Below, piece after piece: positions 31,552 to 31,938 of a stretch of DNA of 31,938 nucleotides. Location: NCBI GenBank assembly GCA_964390545.1, contig CAYMJV010000034.1, forward strand, positions 1 through 31,938. The letters run 5' to 3'. Each line of letters starts with the position of its first letter. Within the stretch, counting starts at the first letter, position 1. Both the position numbers and the translations under genes were made by a program. This DNA comes from CAYMJV01 sp964390545 (GTDB taxonomy: Bacteria > Desulfobacterota > BSN033 > UBA1163). A model generated the notes under the pieces. The model saw only the letters and a program-made list of their open reading frames with translations. It made no database searches and was not told the DNA's origin.

Positions 31552-31938
31552 TTTTCGATCTCCTTCGGCCAACGAAGAAGACAACGGAGGGAAGCTTCCA
31601 GAATATTTTGAAACCACTTGAGAATATTTTAGATGGGAAACAGGCAAGATTTATGCCGCTTCAAATAGCAAAATTGAAGACAAGTCGAGAAAATTGCATC
31701 AAAGATCCCCCGGCTTCCTGTCAATGTTTTGATCACAAATGTCCACTTTTGGACTTTTCTTAATCACCAAATCGAAGAGCTACCTATTCGTCGATATCGA
31801 TTCGAAATAATGTATCGTAGATAAAATTGAAAAATTACTCTTTCATTAGGAAGAAGAAGTTCTCAGGAAGGACAGTTGCGGACTTCACCTACCTATACGT
31901 AACAAAATGGATTGACCATTAAAGCGGCTAAGGGTCAT
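31552..31938. other. Right-edge intergenic region
   Basis: I see no credible coding frame here. It is AT-rich and contains a possible sigma-54-like element and a GTCCA-CTTT-TGGAC inverted repeat (31741-31754) upstream of the response regulator. A gene beyond the right edge cannot be excluded. Confidence 0.4.
31644..31658 (-). promoter_or_regulatory. Possible sigma-54 (-24/-12) promoter of the response regulator
   Basis: On the minus strand CGGCATAAATCTTGC has GG and GC ten bases apart, as in the TGGCAC-N5-TTGC consensus (the TTGC half is exact, the other half imperfect). It would give a leader of about 80 bases before ATG 31551. Confidence 0.3.

Noticed and set aside
1..31938. tRNA, rRNA, CRISPR arrays, transposases
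   Set aside because: Read for cloverleaf ends, regularly spaced repeats and transposase motifs; none was convincing.

Overview
The window looks like chromosomal DNA from an uncultured, Gram-negative, deltaproteobacterial (Desulfobacterota-like) bacterium. The basis is indirect: a multi-PAS histidine kinase with a Cys-rich insert in its ATPase domain, a response regulator with an N-terminal Cys/His motif, a PilZ protein, an AmpG-type permease, and dispersed GTAGGGG-type palindromes. No rRNA, tRNA, CRISPR array or transposase gene was seen, so the taxonomic call is tentative.

Layout. (1) Positions 1-6600: the start of a creatinase-like M24 peptidase runs off the left edge on the minus strand, divergent from a four-PAS histidine kinase. 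Then come two small Cys-rich proteins, an ABM-domain protein, a possible small minus-strand gene, a Clp1/Grc3-like P-loop kinase, an exported metallo-beta-lactamase-fold protein and a phosphomannose-isomerase-type cupin. (2) 6993-8867: a GC-richer two-gene unit, a MarR-GNAT fusion regulator plus an EamA exporter, with a palindrome over its probable promoter. (3) 9014-18360: the most interesting block. It holds a SpoIID/LytB-domain protein without a signal peptide, an AmpG-like muropeptide permease, a MurU-like nucleotidyltransferase, an AmgK-like sugar kinase, a GNAT, a two-part glycosyltransferase, a GNAT-DUF4922 (GalT/HIT-like) fusion and, convergent, a DUF1460 NlpC/P60-type amidase. Together they read as a cytoplasmic peptidoglycan-recycling locus: import of muropeptides, removal of the peptide, 1-phosphorylation of MurNAc and formation of UDP-MurNAc. 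The block is unusually rich in palindromic repeats, one of which lies in frame inside the glycosyltransferase. (4) 18548-19112: a DUF1059 protein and a secreted WxxGxW-repeat protein, converging on one strong terminator. (5) 19207-23589: an M20 amidohydrolase/MFS operon divergent from a two-subunit aconitase-X dehydratase, probably a catabolic module of unknown substrate. (6) 23656-30147: a truncated response regulator, then a complete five-gene dipeptide/oligopeptide ABC transporter operon on the minus strand. The operon is clearly GC-rich against AT-richer flanks, so it was probably acquired. (7) 30257-31938: PilZ and response-regulator genes on the minus strand.

All statements come from reading the sequence and from family knowledge. 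No similarity search or base-composition calculation was run.
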